From Candidatus Cloacimonadota bacterium (lineage in GTDB: Bacteria > Cloacimonadota > Cloacimonadia > Cloacimonadales > JAFGVF01): a DNA stretch of 12,001 nt. Every line of letters begins with the position of its first letter. The stretch's first letter is position 1. Location of the stretch: the NCBI GenBank assembly GCA_016938155.1, contig JAFGVF010000341.1:1-12001 (forward strand), read 5' to 3'. This document shows positions 1-7,590 of the stretch, in pieces. Both the position numbers and the translations under genes were made by a program. The notes below the pieces were generated by a model. The model ran no database searches. It was not told the DNA's origin and saw only the letters and a program-made list of their open reading frames with translations.

Positions 1-22
1 AATTCGGAATCATTGGAGAGGT

Positions 23-56
23 AAAGGGAATGTCAATCGACATTCCCTTTTTATAT
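23..56 (+). terminator. Strong rho-independent terminator
   Basis: A perfect 12-bp stem (AAAGGGAATGTC at 23-34 pairing with GACATTCCCTTT at 39-50) closes a 4-nt AATC loop and runs into a T-rich tract (48-58). It would end transcription of a gene lying to the left of the window. One frame has a TAA at 22-24, directly before the stem, which could be the stop of that gene, but too little is visible to say. Confidence 0.9.
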
Positions 57-69
57 TTATAAATTTGAA

Positions 70-99
70 TTGACAAAAAAACCCAGACTCAAATATAAG
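70..99 (+). promoter_or_regulatory. Promoter of the TetR-family gene
   Basis: A perfect -35 box TTGACA (70-75) is followed after 18 bp by the -10-like TATAAG (94-99). It sits after the upstream terminator and about 30 nt before the start codon at 129. The palindrome at 101-111 lies directly downstream, over the expected transcription start, so a bound repressor would block initiation. Confidence 0.75.
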
Positions 100-100
100 A

Positions 101-111
101 GAACATAGTTC
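101..111. promoter_or_regulatory. Putative TetR operator, site 1
   Basis: GAACATAGTTC is an inverted repeat (GAAC, 3 nt, GTTC). It lies directly after the -10 box of the regulator gene. The same 11-mer, differing only at an A/T position near the centre, occurs at 805-815 before the receptor gene. Both are followed by GTTC-K-TTA. That pairing fits an autoregulating repressor that also controls its neighbour; binding itself is inferred. Confidence 0.6.
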
Positions 112-128
112 GTTAATGGAGAATAAAG

Positions 129-758
129 ATGCAGTTTAAGAAGAGTTTTATTCGCTCTGCAATTCTGGAAAATGCCAGAAAGGAGTTCCTTGAAGTGGGA
201 TTTATGGATGCAACTATCCGTTCCATTGCTAAAAGAGCGAATACTGCCCCGAGTAATATCTATAATTACTACTCCAACAAAGACGAGCTGTTCAGAGGCG
301 TACTCGATGACTTTTTAAAGCAATTCTCCATGGCAAAAGCTGCCTTCATGGAACATGTTCAAAATGATCCGGAGCATGACCCTGATGATGACGAACATAA
401 TGAGATGATTGAACAGATTCTGGATGCGGTAAGCAGATACAGAGAAGAACTTACACTGCTTATTCATCTCTCCAAAGGTTCTTCACTTGAACACTTTCTG
501 GATGACCTGATTGATTGGTATTCAGGTGTTTATACCATTTCGCTTTACAAGATGCTGGAAGAGATGGAATTGGAAGAAGTGGAAATAATGCCGGAAACAA
601 CTCACATGATTGCTGGTATGATTATTTCGATGGTTGTCACTACTCTCGATAAACATTACAATCGTGCCCAGATTAAAAGTATTGCCCTTGAATTAAGTCA
701 ATTTTTCAGTGCCGGCTGGAAAGGGCTTGTATCTTGGAAGATTGAGCAGGTTAACTAA
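129..758 (+). CDS. TetR/AcrR-family transcriptional regulator
   Basis: This 209-residue protein has the normal length and layout of a TetR-family repressor. Residues about 8-54 form the N-terminal three-helix DNA-binding domain, with a typical core (ILENARKEFLEVGF, then TIRSIAKRANTAPSNIYNYY and SNKDELF). The remaining ~150 residues are helical and not recognisable beyond the family, which is normal for the ligand-binding part; an acidic stretch at 80-92 stands out. The start is supported by GGAG at 118-121, seven bases before ATG. The TonB-dependent receptor follows 85 nt downstream on the same strand. An identical palindrome precedes both genes, so autoregulation and control of the receptor are likely. 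The ligand is unknown. Confidence 0.93.
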   Translation: MQFKKSFIRSAILENARKEFLEVGFMDATIRSIAKRANTAPSNIYNYYSNKDELFRGVLDDFLKQFSMAKAAFMEHVQNDPEHDPDDDEHNEMIEQILDAVSRYREELTLLIHLSKGSSLEHFLDDLIDWYSGVYTISLYKMLEEMELEEVEIMPETTHMIAGMIISMVVTTLDKHYNRAQIKSIALELSQFFSAGWKGLVSWKIEQVN

Positions 759-804
759 GTAAACTATCCCCAAAAAGAAGTGAGTTAAATAACGAACATA
801 AAGC

Positions 805-815
805 GAACATTGTTC
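805..815. promoter_or_regulatory. Putative TetR operator, site 2
   Basis: GAACATTGTTC matches site 1 (101-111) at 10 of 11 positions and is itself an inverted repeat. A further half site lies one helical turn upstream: CGAACAT occurs at 793-799 and again at 804-810, 11 bp apart. TAACGAAC at 790-797 is the exact reverse complement of GTTCGTTA at 108-115 in site 1. The site lies 28 nt before the receptor ATG, where a repressor could block initiation. No convincing -35/-10 pair was found here; TATAAA at 825-830 is a possible -10. Confidence 0.6.
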
Positions 816-843
816 TTTATTAAATATAAATCTGAGGTGAAAA

Positions 844-3135
844 ATGAGAAAATGGATTCTTATATTATTTGTACTAATCGGCTTGTCGGTGTTGAATGCC
901 AAAGACGGTAATGGTGGATTCAGCGGTACTGTTCGGGATGCGGACACACTATTCCCCTTAAATGTAGTAAACATCACAATCATTGATTCAGATATCGGGA
1001 CATCAAGTTCAGAATCAGGAACTTACCTTATAGATAATCTGCAACCGGGGGTTTATAGCCTTCGCTTCTCCAGAACAGGCTATGCTCCGGTCATCCTTGC
1101 AAATCAGATTATCAAGCCTAATAGAATTCTGCAAGTAGATGCCAAACTGCAACGCCAGGCTTTTATCCTTAGTGGAGTACAAGCCAGGAAAGCGGAATAC
1201 TTCGCAGAAGAGACCAACAATCAAGCTTCCAAGGCAGGCTTCAGTAATGAAGAGATTCGTCGTGCACCCGGAGCTGCGGGTGATATCAGCCGCATGCTGA
1301 CTTCCCTGCCGGCAGTAGGTAGTGCCGGAGGGCAGAACAATAATCTGGTGGTACGGGGAGGTAATCCGGTAGAGAACTCATTCTATGTTGATGGGATTCA
1401 GATACCCAATATCAGTCACTATCCCGGTCAAGGGATTACGGGTGGACCGATCGGCTTGCTGAACATAGATTTTATCAAAGAACTCAGCTTCTATTCAGGT
1501 GGGTTCTCTGCAGAATACGGAGATAAACTCTCCTCTGTATCAGACATTACTTTCCGCGATGGCAACAAAGCAGGATACGACTTTCAGACTTCACTTGATT
1601 TTATTGGCTATGGTCTGGTAGGTGAAGGTCCCATTACTAAATCAAACGGAACATTTATGATTGCAGTCCGAAGAAGTTACCTCGATTTCCTTACAAAACT
1701 GGTAGATTTAGGGACTTCTTCCATTCCATCTTACGGTGACCTTCAAGGTAAGATATCGTGGAAACCCGGGAACCGACATAATCTGTCCATCCTCATTGTG
1801 AATGGGGATGACCATTCTGACTCCGAAAGAGAAATGGCAAAAAATGAGAAAATGCTTTTTTATGGGAATCAAGACATCTATGTAAATACTGTCGGGATTA
1901 ACTGGAACTGGATGCTGTGTAATTACGCCTCCACAGAAACAACTATCTCCTGGACTTCCACTAAATACAAAGAGGATTTCTATGAACCGGCAACAGGACT
2001 GAGTTTATTGGCAAATCACTCACATGAGCAGTCAGCCCATCTCAGAAACAGGACGATGTTCCGTTTGAATGAAAGTAATATCCTTTCTCTTGGAATTGCA
2101 ACTGATTTCAATTTCGATAAAATCGATAATTCCTATGGTGATTCTATTGACCCGACCGGTGAAAATGTAGCAGGTGTAGCAATAAAAAAGAACTTTGCTT
2201 CAACTGTGTCTGGAGCATTCATTAACTACGAGTTTAAGACCCTTGACCGAATGTCCGTCAACGCAGGTATTCGTAGTGATTACTATCAAGCAAATGATGA
2301 AATCACCCTTTCTCCTCGTCTCAGCTGGCGTTACAGACTCTTCAGCGAAACATATCTTAAAGGAGCTCTCGGGAGATATTATCAGGAGTTACCATCTGTA
2401 TTACTGGCTCAACAATCCGAAGACAATTCTGAGTTAATGGTTTCTGACCACTACATTATCGGTTTGGAGCATATCCTCTCCCCCTCTCTTAAAATCTCCT
2501 TGGAAGCTTATCATAAAGGATATAAACAAATGCCATTAGACCCTGACCAACCTCAGCTCTTCATCCTGGATGAACCCTTTTATGATAACGGATTGTATGG
2601 TCTTCATGAAAACCTGGTATCTGAAGGAGTTGCCACATCCGATGGTCTTGAATTGATGCTCCAGAAGAAAATGACTAACAATTTCTATGGGATGTTGAGC
2701 GGAACTTATTTCCGAAGTCGATACAAAGATTTTGAGGGGAACTGGCATAACCGTAGTTATGATAATCGCTATTTTGTTAGTATTCAAGGCGGTTACAGAC
2801 CAAACTTCAATTGGGAATTCAGCGGAAAATGGACTTACTCAGGTGGTGTTCCCTTTACACCTCTCAATGTTTCAGAATCGGAACTCTCTGGTCAGGGTGT
2901 TCTTGATATGAGCCAAGTGAACGAAGAACGCTATCCAGCCTTTCATTCTCTTGACTTACGCATTGATAAACGGTTCTTCTACAAGAATACATCCCTTGTT
3001 ATCTACACCAGCGTCTGGAATGTCTATAATCGAAAGAATATAGCCTCCTATTATTGGAATCCGTTTACCGATAAAAAGGATACAATATACAACTGGGGAA
3101 TGCTTCCGGTCATTGGAATTGAATACGAGTTTTAG
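844..3135 (+). CDS. TonB-dependent outer-membrane receptor with carboxypeptidase-regulatory-like domain
   Basis: This 763-residue protein is an outer-membrane active-transport receptor. A signal peptide (residues 1-19, ending LNAK) is followed by a carboxypeptidase-regulatory-like Ig-fold domain (about 25-105; GTYLIDNLQPGVYSLRFSRTGY). The plug domain covers about 135-240 and contains NNLVVRGGNPVENSFYVDGI and FYSGGFSAEYGDKLSSVSDI. A beta-barrel fills the rest and ends in EYEF with the aromatic terminal residue typical of barrel proteins. AGGTGA at 834-839 gives a good ribosome site five bases before ATG. The plug resembles receptors common in Bacteroidota and relatives whose substrates are mostly unknown. 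The adjacent TetR gene and shared operator suggest a regulated receptor. Nothing in the sequence names the substrate, and no periplasmic or inner-membrane partner is nearby. Confidence 0.93.
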   Translation: MRKWILILFVLIGLSVLNAKDGNGGFSGTVRDADTLFPLNVVNITIIDSDIGTSSSESGTYLIDNLQPGVYSLRFSRTGYAPVILANQIIKPNRILQVDAKLQRQAFILSGVQARKAEYFAEETNNQASKAGFSNEEIRRAPGAAGDISRMLTSLPAVGSAGGQNNNLVVRGGNPVENSFYVDGIQIPNISHYPGQGITGGPIGLLNIDFIKELSFYSGGFSAEYGDKLSSVSDITFRDGNKAGYDFQTSLDFIGYGLVGEGPITKSNGTFMIAVRRSYLDFLTKLVDLGTSSIPSYGDLQGKISWKPGNRHNLSILIVNGDDHSDSEREMAKNEKMLFYGNQDIYVNTVGINWNWMLCNYASTETTISWTSTKYKEDFYEPATGLSLLANHSHEQSAHLRNRTMFRLNESNILSLGIATDFNFDKIDNSYGDSIDPTGENVAGVAIKKNFASTVSGAFINYEFKTLDRMSVNAGIRSDYYQANDEITLSPRLSWRYRLFSETYLKGALGRYYQELPSVLLAQQSEDNSELMVSDHYIIGLEHILSPSLKISLEAYHKGYKQMPLDPDQPQLFILDEPFYDNGLYGLHENLVSEGVATSDGLELMLQKKMTNNFYGMLSGTYFRSRYKDFEGNWHNRSYDNRYFVSIQGGYRPNFNWEFSGKWTYSGGVPFTPLNVSESELSGQGVLDMSQVNEERYPAFHSLDLRIDKRFFYKNTSLVIYTSVWNVYNRKNIASYYWNPFTDKKDTIYNWGMLPVIGIEYEF

Positions 3136-3142
3136 CAACTCT

Positions 3143-3161
3143 TTACAATATCTTACAATAT
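3143..3161. repeat. Two direct TTACAATAT repeats
   Basis: TTACAATAT occurs at 3143-3151 and 3153-3161, exactly 10 bp apart, so both copies face the same side of the helix. They lie just upstream of the AT-rich TATAGTATATTATG stretch (3162-3175), which may hold the promoter of the HTH-HEAT gene. TTTACA at 3142-3147 and TATATT at 3167-3172 are separated by 19 bp, a weak promoter candidate. A regulator-binding role is only a suggestion. Confidence 0.3.
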
Positions 3162-3235
3162 TATAGTATATTATGCTTGACAATTTTCATTCCTTTCTCT
3201 TTCTGGAACCATTAACCGGAAAGGAGAGATAACAA

Positions 3236-4096
3236 ATGAATTTTATCACTTTGGAGGAAGCCAGTAAGCTGTTAAACCTCCACCCTGAAGTTGTGAGAAA
3301 GAAAGCAAGAAGCGGAGAGATACCGGCTGTGAAGCTTGGTACGGGCATTCGTGCCCCATGGAGATTCAGCGAGGAAGCACTTCAGAACTATCTTTCAGGA
3401 GATGCATCTGCTATTAAAGAAAGTGAGTTACACAATCACTATTTGCAGAAACTACTCACTCAGATGAAAGAGGAAACAGAAGAGGAAAAGAGGGTATCGG
3501 CAATTCAGGAGATTGGACTCCTGGGAAGTGAAGAAGCCATACCTGAACTAACAAGGAATCTCTTGGACGATATGGAATCCGATTCTATTAAGTTCTATTC
3601 AATCAGAGCTCTGATTGCAATTCTGGGAACTGATTCTCGCAGATATATCTACAAATATATTGAATATCCGAATCCATGGTTAGCAATCGAAGCAGCCCTC
3701 TATTTTGCCAAGAAGGAACTGGATGAGAAGGCGATTGCCTTCTTGAAAGAAAGCTATGCCAAGAGAAAAGATTTCAATTCACTTCTTGCCTTAGCTCAGA
3801 TAGATTATGAAAGTGTCAAAGATGACTATCTTGCTCTTATCGACCATGATGCTGTCCAGAACAGATACAAAGCCCTCATGATCCTTGATAACATTACAGG
3901 TGCCGATTATGTGTCTATTGTGAGAAAACTATTGGCAGACAGAGAACATCGTATCAAGCGTAAGGCAATTGAACTGACAGGAGACTTGAAACTTACTGAA
4001 CTGATGCCGGAACTCACGGAAATGCTCTCAAAAAACATTACCGATGACTTGAAGAAATGTATCGGAGCAGCTATTGTTAAGATACATACCCTATAA
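3236..4096 (+). CDS. Excisionase-type HTH protein with HEAT-like repeats
   Basis: The 286-residue product joins two parts. Residues about 3-52 are a MerR/excisionase-type helix-turn-helix (FITLEEASKLLNLHPEVVRKKARSGEIPAVKLG, with W42RFSEEALQNYL closing the wing). Residues about 80-286 are alpha-helical pairs of the HEAT or PBS-lyase type, for example RVSAIQEIGLLGSEEAIPEL and HRIKRKAIELTGD followed by LTELMPELTEML. The HTH usually binds DNA in phage excisionases and small regulators; HEAT arrays bind proteins. A DNA-binding adaptor or regulator is therefore likely, but no specific function can be assigned. There is no signal peptide or membrane segment. GGAGAG (3223-3228) is a strong ribosome site seven bases before ATG. 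The gene is 100 nt from the receptor and probably has its own promoter. It converges on the B12 operon. Confidence 0.85.
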   Translation: MNFITLEEASKLLNLHPEVVRKKARSGEIPAVKLGTGIRAPWRFSEEALQNYLSGDASAIKESELHNHYLQKLLTQMKEETEEEKRVSAIQEIGLLGSEEAIPELTRNLLDDMESDSIKFYSIRALIAILGTDSRRYIYKYIEYPNPWLAIEAALYFAKKELDEKAIAFLKESYAKRKDFNSLLALAQIDYESVKDDYLALIDHDAVQNRYKALMILDNITGADYVSIVRKLLADREHRIKRKAIELTGDLKLTELMPELTEMLSKNITDDLKKCIGAAIVKIHTL

Positions 4097-4101
4097 TATG
4101 A

Positions 4102-4134
4102 ACCATTTGAAAGGTCTTAGACCATTTCAAAGGT
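4102..4134. repeat. Tandem quasi-palindromic repeat, 19-bp period
   Basis: ACCATTTGAAAGGT (4102-4115) and ACCATTTCAAAGGT (4121-4134) differ at one position, and each is followed by a TTAG or TAG (CTTAG and TAG). Each unit is nearly its own reverse complement (ACC...GGT ends). The pair lies just after the stop of the HTH-HEAT gene and before the large palindrome at 4144-4183. It is non-coding; its role is unknown. Confidence 0.6.
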
Positions 4135-4143
4135 TAGGAAAAG

Positions 4144-4183
4144 AAAATCTCGTTCCCAAGCCCCTGCCTGGGAACGAGAATTT
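4144..4183. terminator. Large palindrome between convergent genes; bidirectional terminator, possible dispersed repeat
   Basis: TCTCGTTCCCA (4148-4158) pairs perfectly with TGGGAACGAGA (4169-4179). The stem continues inward by two pairs across one mismatch, and outward through AAA/TTT. On the minus strand the hairpin is followed by TTTTCTTTTCC, and on the plus strand by ATTTTAGG, so it suits termination from both sides: the HTH-HEAT gene ends at 4096 and the B12 operon at 4233. From memory, hairpins of the form CTCGTTCCC...GGGAACGAG recur in unrelated bacterial genomes as dispersed palindromes; that was not tested here. Confidence 0.75.
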
Positions 4184-4189
4184 TAGGAA

Positions 4190-4207
4190 GTGGCACTTTA
4201 GTTCCAC
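4190..4207. repeat. Small inverted repeat after the B12 operon
   Basis: GTGGCAC (4190-4196) and GTTCCAC (4201-4207) form a 7-bp stem with one mismatch and a TTTA loop. It is the first hairpin met by transcripts leaving the propeller gene. It has no T-run of its own, so the larger palindrome next to it is the better terminator. Confidence 0.4.
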
Positions 4208-4232
4208 CAAATAAAATGATAATCATGCAAAA

Positions 4233-5462
4233 TCAACGAACTTTAAGTATCTTCCCTGTTGCGAGTTCTCTCCCACTCTTACTTATTTTATAAAAATAAA
4301 CTCCATTGGGAAGGGATTCGGTGTTAAGTGTTCCGGATGAACTGCTCACTTTCTGTGCTAGAACCTTTCTCCCCCGGATGTCATAGCAAGTAAAATCCAG
4401 CTTATCATTACTCTTTGTATCTGCATTAATTGTAATACAGGAAGAGAAAGGATTGGGATATACAGATACCTTAAATTGAGGTGCAGTTACATCCTGACTT
4501 GATGTGCTACTGTGTCTTACCTTTATATCCGTAGGTGACATACCGAGTGTATATTCCTGCTGAAACTCCTCTGCAAGATTGAATACCTTCAATACTCCGT
4601 TACTACCCCACATGGAATCTACGATAAAAATGCTGTTCGTGGTTCCGGAAACAAGTGAACCCGGAGTAGGAAAGCTTTCAGTAAAAGTATAGATAGGAGA
4701 ATAATCTGTTATATTATAGGCATAAAGTCCGGCATTATTACCATCAGCAACATATACTTTACCATTATTTGCAGACCAGATGTTCCCGAGATAACCTCCC
4801 AGAGTAATAGTATTGGTTACACTATCCGTTTCGGGATTTATCACTTTAATCGTGCCACCGTTTACTCCCCAGGCAGATGAACAGGCAACATGTAATTGTC
4901 CGTCGATAAGTTGAATATACTGAGCATTAGGGTCAATATTGATGGTTGTCAATACAGTGAATGTATCAAGATTGATAACGCTGACACTTGCATTTGCATA
5001 GTTAGGGTAAGACCCCGAGTTAGCAACATATAGCTTATTCTCTGCAATCGCCATCCCAGTGGGTGAAGCACCGACCATAACCTCAGCCACAACGGACTCA
5101 GTCTCCAAATTTATCTTGTAAACCTTGCTTGTGAGTAGTCCGCTGACATAAGCATACTGCCCCTCAATAATCAAATCATAGGGATTACACCCGGCAGCAA
5201 CGAGAATGGTTGCAAGAGTTTGACCATTATCCAAACTAACCTTTTGCAGAGTATTATCACCGGAATTTACAATATAACCAAAGTCTTCGGTAAGAGCTAT
5301 CCGATTGGTATAAAGACCTAAAGAAGCGAAGTTGTTATTCACAACCCCTGTTTCGGTGTCCAGTTTGGTAAGAGTCTCACTGGTGGAATTCACGATAAAA
5401 ACCTCTACAGCACCCAGGGTTAAAGCTGTAATCAACATGATAATCAATAATACTTTCTTCAT
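4233..5462 (-). CDS. Secreted YVTN-type beta-propeller with T9SS sorting tail; BtuG-like B12-binding candidate
   Basis: The 409-residue protein has a signal peptide (1-18, no lipobox cysteine). A beta-propeller follows at about 20-318, with recurring blades such as VEVFIVNSTSETLTKLDTET, ASPTGMAIAENKLYVANSGS and NNGKVYVADGNNAGLYAYN. A type IX secretion C-terminal domain covers about 330-409 (YPNPFSSCITI, DIRGRKV, LPNGVYFYKIS, ATGKILKVR). The gene is last in a cobalamin-riboswitch operon, 10 nt after the BtuB-like receptor, and its ribosome site TAGGAG overlaps the receptor stop codon. In Bacteroides, BtuG is a surface beta-propeller lipoprotein that captures B12 and works with BtuB. Position and fold suggest the same role here, with surface delivery by T9SS instead of a lipid anchor. 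Direct homology to BtuG is inferred, not shown; a generic surface propeller remains possible. Confidence 0.8.
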   Translation of the reverse strand: MKKVLLIIMLITALTLGAVEVFIVNSTSETLTKLDTETGVVNNNFASLGLYTNRIALTEDFGYIVNSGDNTLQKVSLDNGQTLATILVAAGCNPYDLIIEGQYAYVSGLLTSKVYKINLETESVVAEVMVGASPTGMAIAENKLYVANSGSYPNYANASVSVINLDTFTVLTTINIDPNAQYIQLIDGQLHVACSSAWGVNGGTIKVINPETDSVTNTITLGGYLGNIWSANNGKVYVADGNNAGLYAYNITDYSPIYTFTESFPTPGSLVSGTTNSIFIVDSMWGSNGVLKVFNLAEEFQQEYTLGMSPTDIKVRHSSTSSQDVTAPQFKVSVYPNPFSSCITINADTKSNDKLDFTCYDIRGRKVLAQKVSSSSGTLNTESLPNGVYFYKISKSGRELATGKILKVR

Positions 5463-5472
5463 CTAACTACTC

Positions 5473-7590
5473 CTATATATCTATTTTAATTTTATATGCT
5501 AAAGTCCAATTGATGCCCGGTTGTGGGATGTAGGCAATCACCTCATATTGTTCCGAGAGAACATTGTTAACTTGAACTGAGACTTGATGCTCCATTCTTT
5601 TTGATTTGAAACGACGATTAACCCCGACATTCAATAATCCGTATGCTTCCAAAGGTTTTATCAGGTTATCTCTGGTAGTCCACTGTCTTCCGGTATAGTT
5701 CCAGTCAATTGTAAATAAACACTTGAAAATGTTATACTCAATAATCGTTGCAAGCTGATACTCAGGGATATAGACAAGATGTTTATTAATAAAGGTTTCC
5801 GTTTTATCCAAAGCCTCGGTAAAGGTGCAATTGGACTTTACAGCGAGATTCTTAACAGGATAAATCTCCATTCCCACTTCATGATTGGTGAGTTGTGCCT
5901 TCCCCACATTATCAGGTTTCCAAACCCCTCCTGAAAGAGAGCTTCGAAGCCAGTAAATCATATCGTCTATAGAGTTCCGATTGTAGGTATATTTAACCTT
6001 AAAATGGTCAGGATATTCAATTTCACTCAGAATTTGCCAACCCTTAGATGTCTCGGCATCCAGTTCTTCGTTACCGATTGCTGAGGGAAGTCCCTTCCAG
6101 TAAAGACTCTCCATTGAGGGAACGGTAAATCCTGTACCGACGCTCATTCCGACTTTATAATTCAGCAAACCTTCGTATAGTAAACCGGAATAAATTCTAA
6201 AAGATGTATAGTCACCGAATAGCTTGTAGTTATCATATCGAACAGAACCATCATTTTCCCATAACAGACTACCCACTTTGGGTGTAACTTTTAAAGCAAA
6301 TGAGCCGGCAAAATAGCTGCTTTCTTTATTATCAACCGAGTTTGCAGTAGTAATGAAATCCTCAGAAGAATATGTATCAAGACCGTACTCTGTTCGAGCA
6401 TTGACCATCCACTGTTGTTTTTTGAATTGCCAGGCAAGAAAAGAACCACTCTTTGTAGTTTCGTTTGTATTATGGGTTTTCAATATACTTGCCTGAGTTG
6501 TTGAATTTGAATTATCATAATCAGAGAAAGAAATATGATGAAAGGCACTGAAATCAAGATAGTCAGCATAAGTCAGATTGAGGTTATGCCTGAGAATATG
6601 ACCTGTTTGAAGGGCTTTATCGTAGTGCATCTCATAATTAGTACTTCCGGGCATTTGCTTCTCAAACTCCTCATACATCAAGGCATAGGTAGTAAGCAGT
6701 GATTTGTAGGGTAACTCCGCCTTAAGATTGAGGTCATAAATCTCTTTTGCATTGTTTTGTCGTTTTACCGTCTCAGAAGGCTGATTGGAATAGGCACGGG
6801 TTTTGTATGCATAATCATTATCCGTTGTCAATCTGGATAATAGAAGCTGTAAATTTATCTTTTTTAGCCGGCTGTCCGTACCGAGAATCTCTTTGTTATA
6901 TCCGAATGAGCCGATTTCCACTTTACTCCAGAGTGAGAATCGACTTTCTGCTTTTACTCGATTTGTTTTGATGTTAATAGCACCGGCTAAAGCCCCGGAA
7001 CCTGCGGATGCATTATTCTTTACAATCTCAATAGATTCAATCAAATCTACCGGGATAGTGGAGATGTCAAACTCACTACCGGCAGGGTTCATAACCACAC
7101 CATCCACAATAATCGCTGTATGTCTGCTGCTATGACCTAAGAGTGAAACACTCTGTTTTTCTCCTGTCATATTAGCATTGCCTACTTTGATATCAGTACG
7201 GGATTTGAAGATGTCAGCCGAATTATCATAAACTTTATCGTCATTATTAATCACTATCTTTTCTGAATCGCCAAATTTGAAAGAGATATCTTCCTGTGGA
7301 CTTACAACTCTAACCCCCGGTAGTTGGTACGCTTTTTTGATAAGAATGACATCTTTCATTATCTCATTGTCAGAAACAGTTTTTTGCAAATATCCGGGAC
7401 GAATAAACTTGAGGGAATCCATGACAACTCCGACCTCAGCTTTTCCATCTTTATCAGTATAAAAGGCTTTATTATGATTGAGGATAATCACACTCTTGAG
7501 AGGATTATGCTCTTCATCTGTCACCTTAAGCATCACTGCATCGACCGACAATATCAAGACTAAGAGAGTTAGAAGTATTACTTGTTTCAT
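5473..7590 (-). CDS. btuB: TonB-dependent receptor, BtuB-like (cobalamin uptake)
   Basis: This 705-residue outer-membrane receptor has a signal peptide (1-18), a short carboxypeptidase-regulatory-like segment (about 20-90), and a plug domain (about 110-212). The plug carries QSVSLLGHSSRHTAIIVDGV, then STIPVDLIESIEIVKNNASA and SGALAGAINIKT, as in BtuB and siderophore receptors. The rest is a barrel with a final IKIDI strand that lacks the usual terminal aromatic residue. Its length is near that of Bacteroides BtuB proteins and above E. coli BtuB (about 614 residues). The start ATG overlaps the ATPase stop (TAATG), indicating translational coupling. Substrate assignment rests on the cobalamin riboswitch heading the operon and on the propeller partner downstream, because the barrel sequence alone does not name it. 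Confidence 0.85.
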   Translation of the reverse strand: MKQVILLTLLVLILSVDAVMLKVTDEEHNPLKSVIILNHNKAFYTDKDGKAEVGVVMDSLKFIRPGYLQKTVSDNEIMKDVILIKKAYQLPGVRVVSPQEDISFKFGDSEKIVINNDDKVYDNSADIFKSRTDIKVGNANMTGEKQSVSLLGHSSRHTAIIVDGVVMNPAGSEFDISTIPVDLIESIEIVKNNASAGSGALAGAINIKTNRVKAESRFSLWSKVEIGSFGYNKEILGTDSRLKKINLQLLLSRLTTDNDYAYKTRAYSNQPSETVKRQNNAKEIYDLNLKAELPYKSLLTTYALMYEEFEKQMPGSTNYEMHYDKALQTGHILRHNLNLTYADYLDFSAFHHISFSDYDNSNSTTQASILKTHNTNETTKSGSFLAWQFKKQQWMVNARTEYGLDTYSSEDFITTANSVDNKESSYFAGSFALKVTPKVGSLLWENDGSVRYDNYKLFGDYTSFRIYSGLLYEGLLNYKVGMSVGTGFTVPSMESLYWKGLPSAIGNEELDAETSKGWQILSEIEYPDHFKVKYTYNRNSIDDMIYWLRSSLSGGVWKPDNVGKAQLTNHEVGMEIYPVKNLAVKSNCTFTEALDKTETFINKHLVYIPEYQLATIIEYNIFKCLFTIDWNYTGRQWTTRDNLIKPLEAYGLLNVGVNRRFKSKRMEHQVSVQVNNVLSEQYEVIAYIPQPGINWTLAYKIKIDI

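Noticed and set aside
2195..2437. Second plus-strand open frame inside the first TonB receptor gene
   Set aside because: It lies wholly within a well supported gene in another frame and shows no recognisable protein features.
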